From Sphingobium chlorophenolicum (GTDB lineage: Bacteria; Pseudomonadota; Alphaproteobacteria; Sphingomonadales; Sphingomonadaceae): DNA of 64,000 bases. This document shows positions 52,726-60,540 of the stretch, one piece after another. The stretch lies in contig NZ_JFHR01000007.1 in NCBI RefSeq assembly GCF_000722875.1, forward strand, positions 80,070-144,069, written 5' to 3'. The notes under the pieces were generated by a model. That model saw nothing but the letters and a program-made list of their open reading frames with translations, ran no database searches and was not told the origin of the DNA. The position numbers and the translations under genes are program-made. Position 1 is the first letter of the stretch. Each line of letters starts with the position of its first letter.

Positions 52726-52929
52726 ATGAGATTGGCGATGGACGAGGCCATGATCCGGGACGCCGCGGAGGCACTCGCCGCGCGGTTCAAGGATCTGCTG
52801 GTCGACGGCTTGGCGCGCAGCTTCACCCTGTCGCGCGACGAGGTGGTGCTGGCGCTGGGTTTCACGCAGAGCGTGGCCGACCTGCTGACGCCGACGATCC
52901 CGGCGCCGGCGATGCGGCTTCCGGCCTGA
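52726..52929 (+). CDS. Small helical hypothetical protein
   Basis: A 67-residue protein. GGAGA lies five bases before ATG 52726; an in-frame ATG at 52714 lacks a ribosome site. RDAAEALAARFKDLLVDGLA, then LSRDEVVLALGFTQSVADLL is helical, resembling small ribosome- or DNA-associated proteins, but no family is recognised. Convergent with ssb across a hairpin. Confidence 0.65.
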   Translation: MRLAMDEAMIRDAAEALAARFKDLLVDGLARSFTLSRDEVVLALGFTQSVADLLTPTIPAPAMRLPA

Positions 52930-52942
52930 ACACAGGCGGACA

Positions 52943-52964
52943 GAGCGGCGCGTGAGCGCCGCTC
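52943..52964. terminator. Hairpin between convergent genes
   Basis: GAGCGGCGC, loop GTGA, GCGCCGCTC: a perfect 9-bp stem midway between the + strand gene ending at 52929 and ssb ending at 52974. It likely terminates both, though no U tract is present. Confidence 0.7.
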
Positions 52965-52973
52965 CGTTGCGCT

Positions 52974-53294
52974 TCAGAAGAAGTCGATCTTGTCGGCGAT
53001 GATCTCGCAGCCGTAGCGCGTCACGCCGTCGCGGTCCTCCCAGCTCGAATAATGCAGGCGGCCGGTGATCGCGACCACGTTGCCCTTCTCCCGGATCGCG
53101 GCGGCACGGCCGAGACCGTTGAAGCAGGTGATCTTGTGAAACTCGGTTTCCTTGGCGGTGTAGCCGGTGGCCTCGTCGACATAGGTCTTGCCGTCCCTGA
53201 GCTTCACGCGATCGGTCGCGACGATGAGGGTGGTGACGGTGCCGCGCGTCTCGGGGTCCTTGGCGACCCGGCCGGTGATGTTGACGTTGTTCAT
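52974..53294 (-). CDS. ssb: Single-stranded DNA-binding protein
   Basis: A 106-residue OB-fold protein: MNNVNITGRVAKDPETRG, then TEFHKITCFNGLGRAAAIRE, KGNVVAITGRLHYSSWED. It lacks the acidic C-terminal tail (ends ADKIDFF), so partner recruitment through the tail is weak or absent. Plasmid SSB is typical of leading regions, where it coats the incoming strand. Confidence 0.92.
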   Translation of the reverse strand: MNNVNITGRVAKDPETRGTVTTLIVATDRVKLRDGKTYVDEATGYTAKETEFHKITCFNGLGRAAAIREKGNVVAITGRLHYSSWEDRDGVTRYGCEIIADKIDFF

Positions 53295-53614
53295 GGGACT
53301 GCTCCTTCCGATGCTGCGGCGGCCTTTCCGCCGGTGACACCGAAGAGCGGCGTGCGGGCGCGGCCGACACCGGAGCGCGAAGCGCGGAGGGAAACCCCGG
53401 GAGCGAGCTGGCGCGGGCAGCCGCGTAGCGGCAACACGGGCGAGCGGATGGGGTTGTGGGACGCGGCCGTCTCGCCGCAGGTGTCAGGAACCGGCGACGG
53501 AAAGGCGCTGGCACCAAAGGATGACGGGGACCCACCACGTCGATGCGGGGCCGATCGGCGATTGACCGGCAAATGCAGCGTCATCTCATTGGACGCGTCT
53601 GGCGGCGCAATGGG
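53295..53614. other. 320-bp GC-rich gap upstream of ssb
   Basis: Contains the ssb ribosome site and short GC-rich hairpins such as GCGC-GAA-GCGC near 53371-53383, a motif type seen also upstream of other - strand genes in this region. No protein gene supported. Confidence 0.4.
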
Positions 53615-54052
53615 TCAGGAGGTCCGCTTAACCTGGGCGATCTTGCCAGCGTCGTAGGCGGCAAGCCAACGCGTGCGAATGGTCTCGTAGAGGCTGGCCG
53701 GGAGCACGCCGTATGCGACGTCGCCGGCCGGATCGCCGGGCGCTGGACGCAGGTCGGGGCCGGGCCATTGGAAGTGGTTGAGTTCGGTGAGGATCACCCA
53801 TGATCGCTCGTCGTCGAGGCCAAGGCGCGCCTTCGTGGCCGCCGGGATCTCCACCGCGAGTTTAGGGTCAGCCGGGGGCGTGTGCGTCACCGGAAGGACG
53901 GTGACCATTCTTGCGCCGGCCTTGGTGGTTGCGGTCAGGAGGATGGCGCAGGGGCGGTCCTTGCTGCCCTCTTCGTGGCCGGCCTTGGCTTCGTGGCTCC
54001 AGAGATAGGCGTAGCGGATGACGAGGCCTGGAACCGGTTCAGGTATTTTCAC
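53615..54052 (-). CDS. PemK/MazF-like toxin
   Basis: A 145-residue protein with the MazF/PemK-type barrel start PGLVIRYAYLWSHEAKAGHE, then KDRPCAILLTAT and VTVLPVTHTPP. These toxins cleave RNA. GTG start three bases after the antitoxin stop. Paired with the Phd/YefM-type antitoxin, it stabilises the replicon. Confidence 0.82.
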   Translation of the reverse strand: MKIPEPVPGLVIRYAYLWSHEAKAGHEEGSKDRPCAILLTATTKAGARMVTVLPVTHTPPADPKLAVEIPAATKARLGLDDERSWVILTELNHFQWPGPDLRPAPGDPAGDVAYGVLPASLYETIRTRWLAAYDAGKIAQVKRTS

Positions 54053-54055
54053 GCG

Positions 54056-54316
54056 TCAGGACTCGACCTCGTTATCGAACGCGGCTGCCTCGGCAGGCGC
54101 TCGCGCGGCGCGCACGCCCTCGGCAATCTCGTCCGGGATGTTGTCGAGCGTGTAGACCTGACGATCACGGCTCTTGAGCCGCTGATATTCGGCATGCGAC
54201 AGAAGCACGAGGCTTTCATGCCCATGATGGGTGATGGTCAGCGGGCTCTCGAGGGCCTGGCGGCTGAAGCGGCCGAAGGATTTCGAGACCTCGACGGAAC
54301 TGGCGGTCTGGGGCAT
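54056..54316 (-). CDS. Phd/YefM-family antitoxin
   Basis: An 86-residue antitoxin: EVSKSFGRFSRQALESPLTI, then THHGHESLVLLSHAEYQRLK is the Phd/YefM DNA-binding fold, followed by an acidic toxin-binding tail. It precedes the PemK-like toxin and should autorepress through the palindrome at 54331-54352. Confidence 0.87.
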   Translation of the reverse strand: MPQTASSVEVSKSFGRFSRQALESPLTITHHGHESLVLLSHAEYQRLKSRDRQVYTLDNIPDEIAEGVRAARAPAEAAAFDNEVES

Positions 54317-54330
54317 GGCGATTCTCCTGC

Positions 54331-54352
54331 CCGGAATATACGGAGTTTCCGG
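54331..54352. promoter_or_regulatory. Operator before the Phd-PemK pair
   Basis: CCGGAA, ten bases, TTCCGG, 15 bases upstream of the antitoxin ATG. It overlaps the likely promoter and fits Phd-type autoregulation. Confidence 0.6.
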
Positions 54353-54375
54353 ATAAATTCAAGGACGGCGGCTGA

Positions 54376-54879
54376 CTATCGGGCAGGTCGCGTCCAGAGC
54401 GAGAGGTTCCCTCTGGCGCCTTGCCAGTCCTGGCCTTGGCGCGAGAAGCCCGCCCGGCTCAGCTTCCCGTGCATCCTGGGATTGTCGGTCGTGGCGAAGC
54501 AGGCTTTGGTGAGCGGATCGGCCACGGCGCGAACGAGGCGCTCCCCGAGGCCCTGCCCTTCCATGTCCTTTGCCACGACGATGTAGCCAAGTTCCGGGGC
54601 ATCCTCATAGCCATCGATTGCCACGCCGGCCTCGGCGAACTTCTTGCAACGATAGTTTGTGGACGGGTCTTTGAGGACGCCGGCACCGACGATGCGATTG
54701 GTCCCGGGCTCGCGAAGCAGTTCCACGCGGTGGCTTCGGCCGAGCCGCGGCAGGATACGTTCGATCGTGTCGGGGATCGCCCCGCCGTCTTTCACAAGCG
54801 CTGCAAGCGCTCGTTGATCGTCCCGCCCGAGGTCGGTGAAGCGGCCGGTCCAGGAAACGGGTTGATCATCGGCCGCCAT
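54376..54879 (-). CDS. GNAT-family acetyltransferase
   Basis: About 167 residues from ATG 54879, five bases after AAGGAG. The acetyl-CoA signature is ELGYIVVAKDMEGQGLGERL. Substrate unknown. Upstream of the Phd-PemK pair on the same strand, without the toxin partner expected of a GNAT-type toxin-antitoxin, so a metabolic or modification role is as likely. Confidence 0.78.
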   Translation of the reverse strand: MAADDQPVSWTGRFTDLGRDDQRALAALVKDGGAIPDTIERILPRLGRSHRVELLREPGTNRIVGAGVLKDPSTNYRCKKFAEAGVAIDGYEDAPELGYIVVAKDMEGQGLGERLVRAVADPLTKACFATTDNPRMHGKLSRAGFSRQGQDWQGARGNLSLWTRPAR

Positions 54880-54956
54880 CGGCACTCCTTGCTGACCGCG
54901 TGTCCGCGGCTTCCCGGATTCTACCGAAGATCGGTGTCCGGCCTATAGCCGGAAAC

Positions 54957-54998
54957 AGAAAAAAGGGCCCGCTTCGCCGGGGGGAGCGAAGCGAGCCC
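54957..54998 (-). terminator. Rho-independent terminator after the DUF736 gene
   Basis: GGGCCCGCTTCGC (54965-54977) pairs with GCGAAGCGAGCCC (54986-54998), with one mismatch, and on the - strand the stem is followed by a T run (A run at 54957-54964). Confidence 0.85.
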
Positions 54999-55036
54999 TG
55001 GTGATCCGTGCGCCCGATGAGGCGCACGGCGTGAGG

Positions 55037-55555
55037 TCAGTCGGCCATCTCGGGCTGGCGGCGGCGACGGCCGCCGGAAGCGGGCTCGCCACCGGAGGCG
55101 GGCTCTCCGCCGAACGCGCCATCGGCCGAGGATTCGCCGAGCCCGTCCGTGCCTGCCGGCGCCGCCGGCTCGCCCGCGCCCGGCAGCGGCGGCAGGCCGT
55201 CGTCGGCCGCGACCGTGTCGGTGGGCGCATCGCGGCGGCGCGTCGGACGCGACCAGACGATGTTGTAGGAGCCGTCCTCCTGGCGGAAGGCCGAGATGTA
55301 GAGCGGCTTGTCGAGGCTCGGATCCTCGATCTTGCCGTTGAGGAAGGTCTCGCCGGTCGAGTTGGACGAGAGTTCGAACAGCGCGCCGACCTGAACCCAC
55401 TGGCGGGCAGCCGAGAGCGCGAGGATCTCGAACTTGGGCGCGCGGGGATTGGCGGAGTGGACGGTGCGCAGCGCGATCACGATCGCGACGGTCAGCGTCG
55501 AGATCTTGCCGGTGTAGGTGCCGCTGGCGTTCTGGGTGATGGTGCCGATGTTCAT
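55037..55555 (-). CDS. DUF736-family protein
   Basis: A 172-residue protein starting MNIGTITQNASGTYTGKIST after AGGAGA. The N-terminal 105 residues are the DUF736 domain (then FEILALSAARQWVQVGALFE and KPLYISAFRQEDGSYNIVWS), common on alphaproteobacterial plasmids and conjugative islands. The C-terminal tail is Gly/Ala/Pro-rich and ends with RRRRQPEMAD. Function unknown. Confidence 0.88.
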   Translation of the reverse strand: MNIGTITQNASGTYTGKISTLTVAIVIALRTVHSANPRAPKFEILALSAARQWVQVGALFELSSNSTGETFLNGKIEDPSLDKPLYISAFRQEDGSYNIVWSRPTRRRDAPTDTVAADDGLPPLPGAGEPAAPAGTDGLGESSADGAFGGEPASGGEPASGGRRRRQPEMAD

Positions 55556-55717
55556 GGGTGGTCTCCTGAGAAAGTTCGCTCGAACCCCTTGTCCGAACAC
55601 CTTCTCTGACCCCCTCCTCTCCTCGGCCGTTCGGCCGAGTAAGGCGCGTCAGCGCCGCTCCGACAAGCGCCACTTCGGCGCCGTCGGGATCGTGTCACTG
55701 ACCGAGTGGAACGGGAG

Positions 55718-56035
55718 TCAGGACTTTCGCGCGAGCGAAGGACGCCAAAGGGCGATGATGTCCTGCATCTCCTCGGCAAAGCCCAAGCTATCGATGTAGA
55801 CGGCGCCGCGGTCGTTCTGCCCGAGGAAGCCGATAACGCTGGTGATGTCGTTGGCGATGGCGATATCGAGGCCGAAGAGATCGGCAATCTCGAAATGGCC
55901 GAGATCGGGGCCATTCCACCAAGCCATCAGGAAGTTCGCGACGCGGCGCGCCTGGCCGGTGTCGCTCATCGCGATTGGGATCAGGCGCGTCAGCGCCGCG
56001 CGCGCGGAATCATAGTCGGTCTGGATCGAAGTCAT
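55718..56035 (-). CDS. Hypothetical protein, DUF7673-like
   Basis: A 105-residue protein from ATG 56035 (GGGAG upstream). SDTGQARRVANFLMAWWNGP, then ADLFGLDIAIANDITSVIGF and IIALWRPSLA resemble a plasmid protein family that I recall as DUF7673. All-helical, acidic. Function unknown. Confidence 0.68.
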   Translation of the reverse strand: MTSIQTDYDSARAALTRLIPIAMSDTGQARRVANFLMAWWNGPDLGHFEIADLFGLDIAIANDITSVIGFLGQNDRGAVYIDSLGFAEEMQDIIALWRPSLARKS

Positions 56036-56100
56036 CGGCGGGCTCCCGGATGACAAGCTATCGGGATGCGTGCGCTGCGCAAAGGACTTCCCGCTGCCCC

Positions 56101-56799
56101 TCAGAGACGCAGCGGCGCTGGCATCGCCAGCCATTCGGGCTGATCGTCCGCGATCGGAAGGTCGAACTTCGCGGCCTCGGTCTCGCTGAACACGGTCGCC
56201 CGCGCAAGGCTGCCGAAGCCGTCCTCATTGTTCCAGAAGCTGAGGCCGGGTTCGCCGTTGCGCGTGGCAAGGACAAAACCGTCCGCGCCTTCGTCGCTCG
56301 CCCGGGCGATGGCACGATCGAGCATCAGCGAGGTGTGGCCATATTCGATCGTGTCGGCGGTTATCGCGACATAGCCGCCGCCAAACTCGCCGGCGCGCAG
56401 TCTGTCGCAATCCGACGCCCACTCGAAACCGAACGGCAATGCCGACGGGGCGCAGCGCTGGATGAGCTTGGCCGCGGTCTCCACGCCGAACTGCTCGCCC
56501 GATAAGAAGACCACGACCACGCCGTCCGCATCGGGCCCGGCGAAGTCGATGTCGAAATCTAGGCTCGGATAATTTTCGTCCCGGAAGAGGTCGAGCAGCC
56601 CGTCGAACGGGCTCTCCGGCGTGCGCGGGAAGAGCGCGGCGAAGTCCGCGCCCAGGTCGCGATAGTGGGCCTCGAGCACGTCGAGGCCTATCTCGGCATC
56701 GTCGATCATCTCGATCGCGCCGACGACGCGGTGAAGAAGATCGGCCTCAGCGCTGGTGACCGCAATGCCGAACGCGGCCTTGGTATAGCTATTGGACAT
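56101..56799 (-). CDS. Hypothetical leading-region protein
   Basis: A 232-residue acidic protein (MSNSYTKAAFGIAVTSAEAD), overlapping the preceding gene by 11 bases. Two similar halves may exist: DIDFAGPDADGVVVVFLSGE and ADGFVLATRNGEPGLSFWNN each have the beta-strand pattern of small alpha-beta domains. Family unknown. Confidence 0.72.
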   Translation of the reverse strand: MSNSYTKAAFGIAVTSAEADLLHRVVGAIEMIDDAEIGLDVLEAHYRDLGADFAALFPRTPESPFDGLLDLFRDENYPSLDFDIDFAGPDADGVVVVFLSGEQFGVETAAKLIQRCAPSALPFGFEWASDCDRLRAGEFGGGYVAITADTIEYGHTSLMLDRAIARASDEGADGFVLATRNGEPGLSFWNNEDGFGSLARATVFSETEAAKFDLPIADDQPEWLAMPAPLRL

Positions 56800-57277
56800 G
56801 ACGGCCTCCGTGGCTGGCGGGGTTGTCGGCATCGACACCGCGGACGACGAGCGGCGGCACGGTGAATTCGGCAGTATCGAAATGCGCGAGGACGGCCTCG
56901 AACGAGCCGAGCATCTCGATCTTGCTTCGGCTGATGACGACCTCGTCATCCTCGGTGACCGCGTAGGACGTGATGCGCTCGTCGCCGGTCGAAACGACGC
57001 GTTCAGGTCCCCACTGGCCGGAATAGCCGCCGCACCATCGAACGAAGGGCAATCGATGGGAAAGGCACCAGCTTTCGAGATCGTCGAAGCTGCCGCCGGC
57101 CACCTCATGGGCGAAGAGGCTGCGCGGCTCACCCGCGACATGATGATGCGCTTCGAAAGGCTCGCCGTCCCATTCGATGGCGAGTCGCTCGCTTGCGATG
57201 ATGTCGACCAGCTCGTCGAACTCGGCGGCGTTGAGCGTGCCTCCGACGATGATCGAGGCGGATACGCGATCGGCCAT
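56789..57277 (-). CDS. Hypothetical leading-region protein
   Basis: A 162-residue protein starting MADRVSASIIVGGTLNAAEF after GAAGGAGG. Beta-rich with a conserved-looking SWCLSHRLPFVRWCGGYSGQ, then WGPERVV. Cotranscribed with the next gene. Function unknown. Confidence 0.72.
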   Translation of the reverse strand: MADRVSASIIVGGTLNAAEFDELVDIIASERLAIEWDGEPFEAHHHVAGEPRSLFAHEVAGGSFDDLESWCLSHRLPFVRWCGGYSGQWGPERVVSTGDERITSYAVTEDDEVVISRSKIEMLGSFEAVLAHFDTAEFTVPPLVVRGVDADNPASHGGRHVQ

Positions 57278-57392
57278 ATGGACCTCCTTCGGTTGTGCGC
57301 GCCTCGGCGCGCATGAATTGACCGGCACGCGCTCGGCCGCCCCGCCCGGGACGGACGCATGCTGCCCGGCCTCGGTTGCGGAGCATTGCGGC

Positions 57393-57587
57393 TTATCCGC
57401 CGCTGCGCCGCATCCGGTGCTGGACGTGGCGGGCTGCGCCTTCGGCGCTGCTGATCGCCTTGCCGGCGGCCGACGCCGCCTGGCGGGCGCCAGCCTGGCG
57501 GAGAAGAGTCCGCGCTTCGCGCAGTCGTTCGACCGCGATGGCGATGGCCTGCCCGTGCTCGGGCGTGGCCGGGGTGATCCGGCGCAT
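57393..57587 (-). CDS. Small helical hypothetical protein
   Basis: A 64-residue basic protein, start 57587 set by GGAGG seven bases upstream. AIAVERLREARTLLRQAGAR, then AASAAGKAISSAEGAARHVQ is helical. No family. Confidence 0.62.
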   Translation of the reverse strand: MRRITPATPEHGQAIAIAVERLREARTLLRQAGARQAASAAGKAISSAEGAARHVQHRMRRSGG

Positions 57588-57626
57588 ATCATTCCTCCGA
57601 AAGGGATGGAGCGGCGCGCGAGGCAC

Positions 57627-57977
57627 CTAATCGTCTTCGGGCAGCATGATCGTCATGACCCGTGTCGTGACATCGGGGTCGCCCGGATCCTCGGAGCCCC
57701 ATTCGAGCGAGCGATCATAATAGTCGATCGCAAAGCGGATCGCCCTGCCCCTGAACAGGACCTCGCCGCGGCGGCGTTCATCGCGCTCGTCGGCCGCGAA
57801 GGCGCACCGGTCGATCGCCATCAGCAATTCGCCATGGGCGCGCAGCGTCGCGTCGGGGTCTGAGCCTTCGGCGAGCGCCGCTGCGCAAGCGGCGGTGATG
57901 ACGATCCGCGCCGCCGGATCGAGACCTTGCCGGACGCGATCGTTGAGCGTGGCGATGCGGGAGAGCTGGTCTGTCAT
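57627..57977 (-). CDS. DUF3768-family protein
   Basis: A 116-residue protein. IDYYDRSLEWGSEDPGDPDV, then TTRVMTIMLPEDD is the hallmark end of DUF3768, small plasmid-borne proteins of alphaproteobacteria. The start overlaps the PP-loop gene by four bases (ATGA). Function unknown. Confidence 0.83.
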   Translation of the reverse strand: MTDQLSRIATLNDRVRQGLDPAARIVITAACAAALAEGSDPDATLRAHGELLMAIDRCAFAADERDERRRGEVLFRGRAIRFAIDYYDRSLEWGSEDPGDPDVTTRVMTIMLPEDD

Positions 57978-58939
57978 TCTGCCTCCATCAGGCCGGCATT
58001 GAAGGTCGCGATCCAGGCTTCCATCGTCGGACGCTCTGAGACCGGCACGAGGCTGGCCGCGTCCTGGAAACGGATCAGGTTGGTCGGGGCGTCGCGGCGG
58101 ATCGCCGCGATCTCGGCCTCGGGAAGGAGCCGCTCCGCCCGGATAAAGTCGGTAATCTTGCCCGGCTTGGTCTTGGTCGAGCGGCGCCACAGGCCTTCGA
58201 CGGACCGGAGCCGGGGCTCGGCTCGGGCCTCGATCAGGACAATCAGGCGCAGGCACCAGGAGGGAAGCGCGCGAACCTCGTCAGGCCGGATCGCTCCGCA
58301 AAAGAAGCAGCTTGATTTGGGAGGCACCGGCAGGCCGGCCGAGACGATGCGCGCCACGCAGCGATCGCGGGTCCAGCCCCATTCGCGCAGCGGATAGCGG
58401 CACTCGAACAGGGGGTCGTCGATGGCGGAGGCGTGCGCGTAGCGACGACTGTCGGCGGGCGACGCATCGTAGCCGATCAGGCGAACGACCTTCTGACCGC
58501 GAGACCAGGCGGTCTGCGCCGGCGCCCAGTCGCGAAGGTAGGCATCCTGCGGCGCGACCTTCCATTTGAGCGAGCAGCTATGTCGGCCCAGGCTGATGCT
58601 GGGAAGCGTTGCGTTGGTGAGCACATTGGCCAGGATCGAGTAGTAAGGCGGCCAGTGTTTGAAGCGTCGGGGAACGTACCGGACAATCTCATAGGGGATG
58701 CCGCGCGCCGCCATCCACGCCGCCATCATCTCCTGATAGGCATAGGTCTCGGGCTTCTCGGCCCCGGGATCGGCGGACAGGACGAGATCAGGAGCCTCGC
58801 CGCGGGCCTCCAGCTCCACGAGCAGCGCGGTGGAATCGACGCCGATACCGTAGGCGAGGACGACCGGTGGCGGGGCGGAAACCAGGATGTAGTCGGGAGA
58901 CCGGGCCATCCCGGCCTCGGCGTGAGGAAAAGCGGACAT
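57974..58939 (-). CDS. PP-loop / PAPS-reductase-like protein
   Basis: A 321-residue protein (start 58939, alternative 58909). The PP-loop near residues 29-37 reads AYGIGVDSTALL, a divergent SGGxDS nucleotide motif. CSLKWKVAPQ and CFFCGAIRP supply Cys residues, as in PAPS reductase/DndC-type proteins that use an iron-sulfur cluster or sulfur transfer. These proteins take part in sulfur metabolism or in nucleic-acid modification; the plasmid context favours the latter. Confidence 0.82.
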   Translation of the reverse strand: MSAFPHAEAGMARSPDYILVSAPPPVVLAYGIGVDSTALLVELEARGEAPDLVLSADPGAEKPETYAYQEMMAAWMAARGIPYEIVRYVPRRFKHWPPYYSILANVLTNATLPSISLGRHSCSLKWKVAPQDAYLRDWAPAQTAWSRGQKVVRLIGYDASPADSRRYAHASAIDDPLFECRYPLREWGWTRDRCVARIVSAGLPVPPKSSCFFCGAIRPDEVRALPSWCLRLIVLIEARAEPRLRSVEGLWRRSTKTKPGKITDFIRAERLLPEAEIAAIRRDAPTNLIRFQDAASLVPVSERPTMEAWIATFNAGLMEAE

Positions 58940-59000
58940 GAAGGATGGCCTCGGATCTTGAAGGCGGTCATCGCCTCCGATCCTCCAGACCCCCCTCCCC

Positions 59001-59381
59001 TCATTCCTGGCGGCTGGGCTCGCCCAGGAGGATGACGGCGATCGACGGCTTGTCATCGGCATCGAGCTTGCGGCTGTCGAACACCTGTCGGCCGCCGAGG
59101 CCGATCGTCAGCATCTCGAAGGTCGGCGAGATGCCGCCGTTGGCGTTCGCGATGTTCGTGCCGTGATCGTGATACTGGATGTCGACGAAGCTGGGCGGCG
59201 CGCCGCGCTTGTGCTCGCCGAAGAAGAACGTGACCCTTCGCCCGTCCGACGTCTTCGCCGTTATCGTGAAGTTGCCGTCGGGGATGTCGACCGGAAGCGT
59301 CGGCACGTCGTTGAACCGGGCAAAGCCGATGCTCTCGGCATCGGCCGCCGTCATGACGGGGAGGGTCGTGATGTCAGCCAT
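59001..59381 (-). CDS. Hypothetical protein next to the Mom-like gene
   Basis: A 126-residue beta-rich protein (MADITTLPVMTAADAESIGF). It overlaps the Mom-like gene by eight bases, so it is translated with it. TFFFGEHKRGAPPSFVDIQY, then GLGGRQVFDSRKL. No family. Confidence 0.7.
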   Translation of the reverse strand: MADITTLPVMTAADAESIGFARFNDVPTLPVDIPDGNFTITAKTSDGRRVTFFFGEHKRGAPPSFVDIQYHDHGTNIANANGGISPTFEMLTIGLGGRQVFDSRKLDADDKPSIAVILLGEPSRQE

Positions 59382-60198
59382 GGTTGGTCTCCGCATCGAC
59401 AGGAAAGAGCGGCAGCGTGGGGTGCCGGATCGGAAGAGCCTTGGGATAGGGCAACCGGGGGAGCGCGCGGCCTCGGCGGCGCGCCTCTCGGGTGAGCTCG
59501 AAGCAATAGGCATAGAGCCCGGCTTGCTGGTGGGCGAGGAGATGCCGCTCGCGTTGAAGCCGCCAGAGCCAGCGGCGCGGCTCCTCGCCTATCGACGGCC
59601 TCGGGACGCCGAGCGCGACCAGCTGGTCGATCGCACCAGCATGTCCTTGCTCGCCGAGACGAATTTTTGAGAGGGTCCGTCCCGAGATGGTGATGTCGCC
59701 GACGCGGAGCATGGTACGCGGCCTCGTGATCGCCCGGTGCGCGGCCGAGAGCGCGCAATAGACCCGGCCAATATGCCCGGCGCCGGGGTCGCTATACGAG
59801 ACCACGGCCTCGATTCCCGGCCGTTCACGGCGGAGGTGCCGGAAGGCGCGCGCCACGAAGAAGCTCTCGCCGTTCTGCGGCACTGCGTCGGTCAGGATGA
59901 GACGGGCCAGGACGCAGCCGCGTGCGGGATCGTCGAAGCCGGTGTGGCGTGAGATCACGGCGCCGGTGGTCGGCACTGCGAAAACGGCGACGCCTTCGAG
60001 AGCACCACTGCGATCGAACAGGCCGACAGCGACTTGGGCCGCCGGATAGGTCGGGAGGTAGTGGTGCCGTGCGATGAACGCGCGCGCCACGGCATGGTCG
60101 ATGACCTCGACCCGATAGGCGCTTGGATCGATGAGCTCGAGGTCGCGCGCCCATAGCGCGCGCCGCTCGCGCCATCGCTGGCTGCGGTCGGTTTGCAT
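59374..60198 (-). CDS. Mom-like DNA-modifying acyltransferase (GNAT-related)
   Basis: A 274-residue protein. IARHHYLPTYPAAQVAVGLF, then GVAVFAVPTTGAVISRHTGF, LARLILTDAVPQNGESFFVA, and VVSYSDPGAGHIGRVYCA follow the phage Mu Mom family, which converts adenine in DNA to a methylcarbamoyl derivative and shields it from restriction enzymes. It sits between two PP-loop genes in the leading region, where protection of incoming DNA would help. Modification chemistry is not provable from sequence. Confidence 0.78.
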   Translation of the reverse strand: MQTDRSQRWRERRALWARDLELIDPSAYRVEVIDHAVARAFIARHHYLPTYPAAQVAVGLFDRSGALEGVAVFAVPTTGAVISRHTGFDDPARGCVLARLILTDAVPQNGESFFVARAFRHLRRERPGIEAVVSYSDPGAGHIGRVYCALSAAHRAITRPRTMLRVGDITISGRTLSKIRLGEQGHAGAIDQLVALGVPRPSIGEEPRRWLWRLQRERHLLAHQQAGLYAYCFELTREARRRGRALPRLPYPKALPIRHPTLPLFPVDAETNHG

Positions 60199-60216
60199 GA
60201 GGTGATGATCCGAAGG

Positions 60217-60540
60217 TCAGAGCAGACGAGGCTGACGGGCGTGATCGTCCAGCATTTGCCGTGCGAAGCGCTCGGCGCCCGCCTGGTCGGTTGATGGGAG
60301 CAGGTCGTGTGTGCAAAGCAGGCGAAAGCTATGATCGCGTTCCATCGCGCACAGCCATCGATCACGGCCCTCGACATCCACCATCGTGAGGGCGAGGCAC
60401 CGCGACCCGGCATAAGGGTTGGTGTCGATCGGATCGCCGGCGAAGCCGGCCAGCGACCAGAAGCGCCAGCCGAGCGGCGGCTGATCCTCGATCTCGGCGG
60501 TGAGGCGACATTGGCCGATGGCGACATCGATCGCCGTCAT
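60217..60540 (-). CDS. Hypothetical protein between PP-loop and Mom-like genes
   Basis: A 107-residue protein starting MTAIDVAIGQCRLTAEIEDQ, overlapping the PP-loop gene by four bases (ATGA) and 18 bases before the Mom-like gene. Contains FWSLAGFAGDPIDTNPYAGS. No family known. Gene coupling suggests a shared role. Confidence 0.7.
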   Translation of the reverse strand: MTAIDVAIGQCRLTAEIEDQPPLGWRFWSLAGFAGDPIDTNPYAGSRCLALTMVDVEGRDRWLCAMERDHSFRLLCTHDLLPSTDQAGAERFARQMLDDHARQPRLL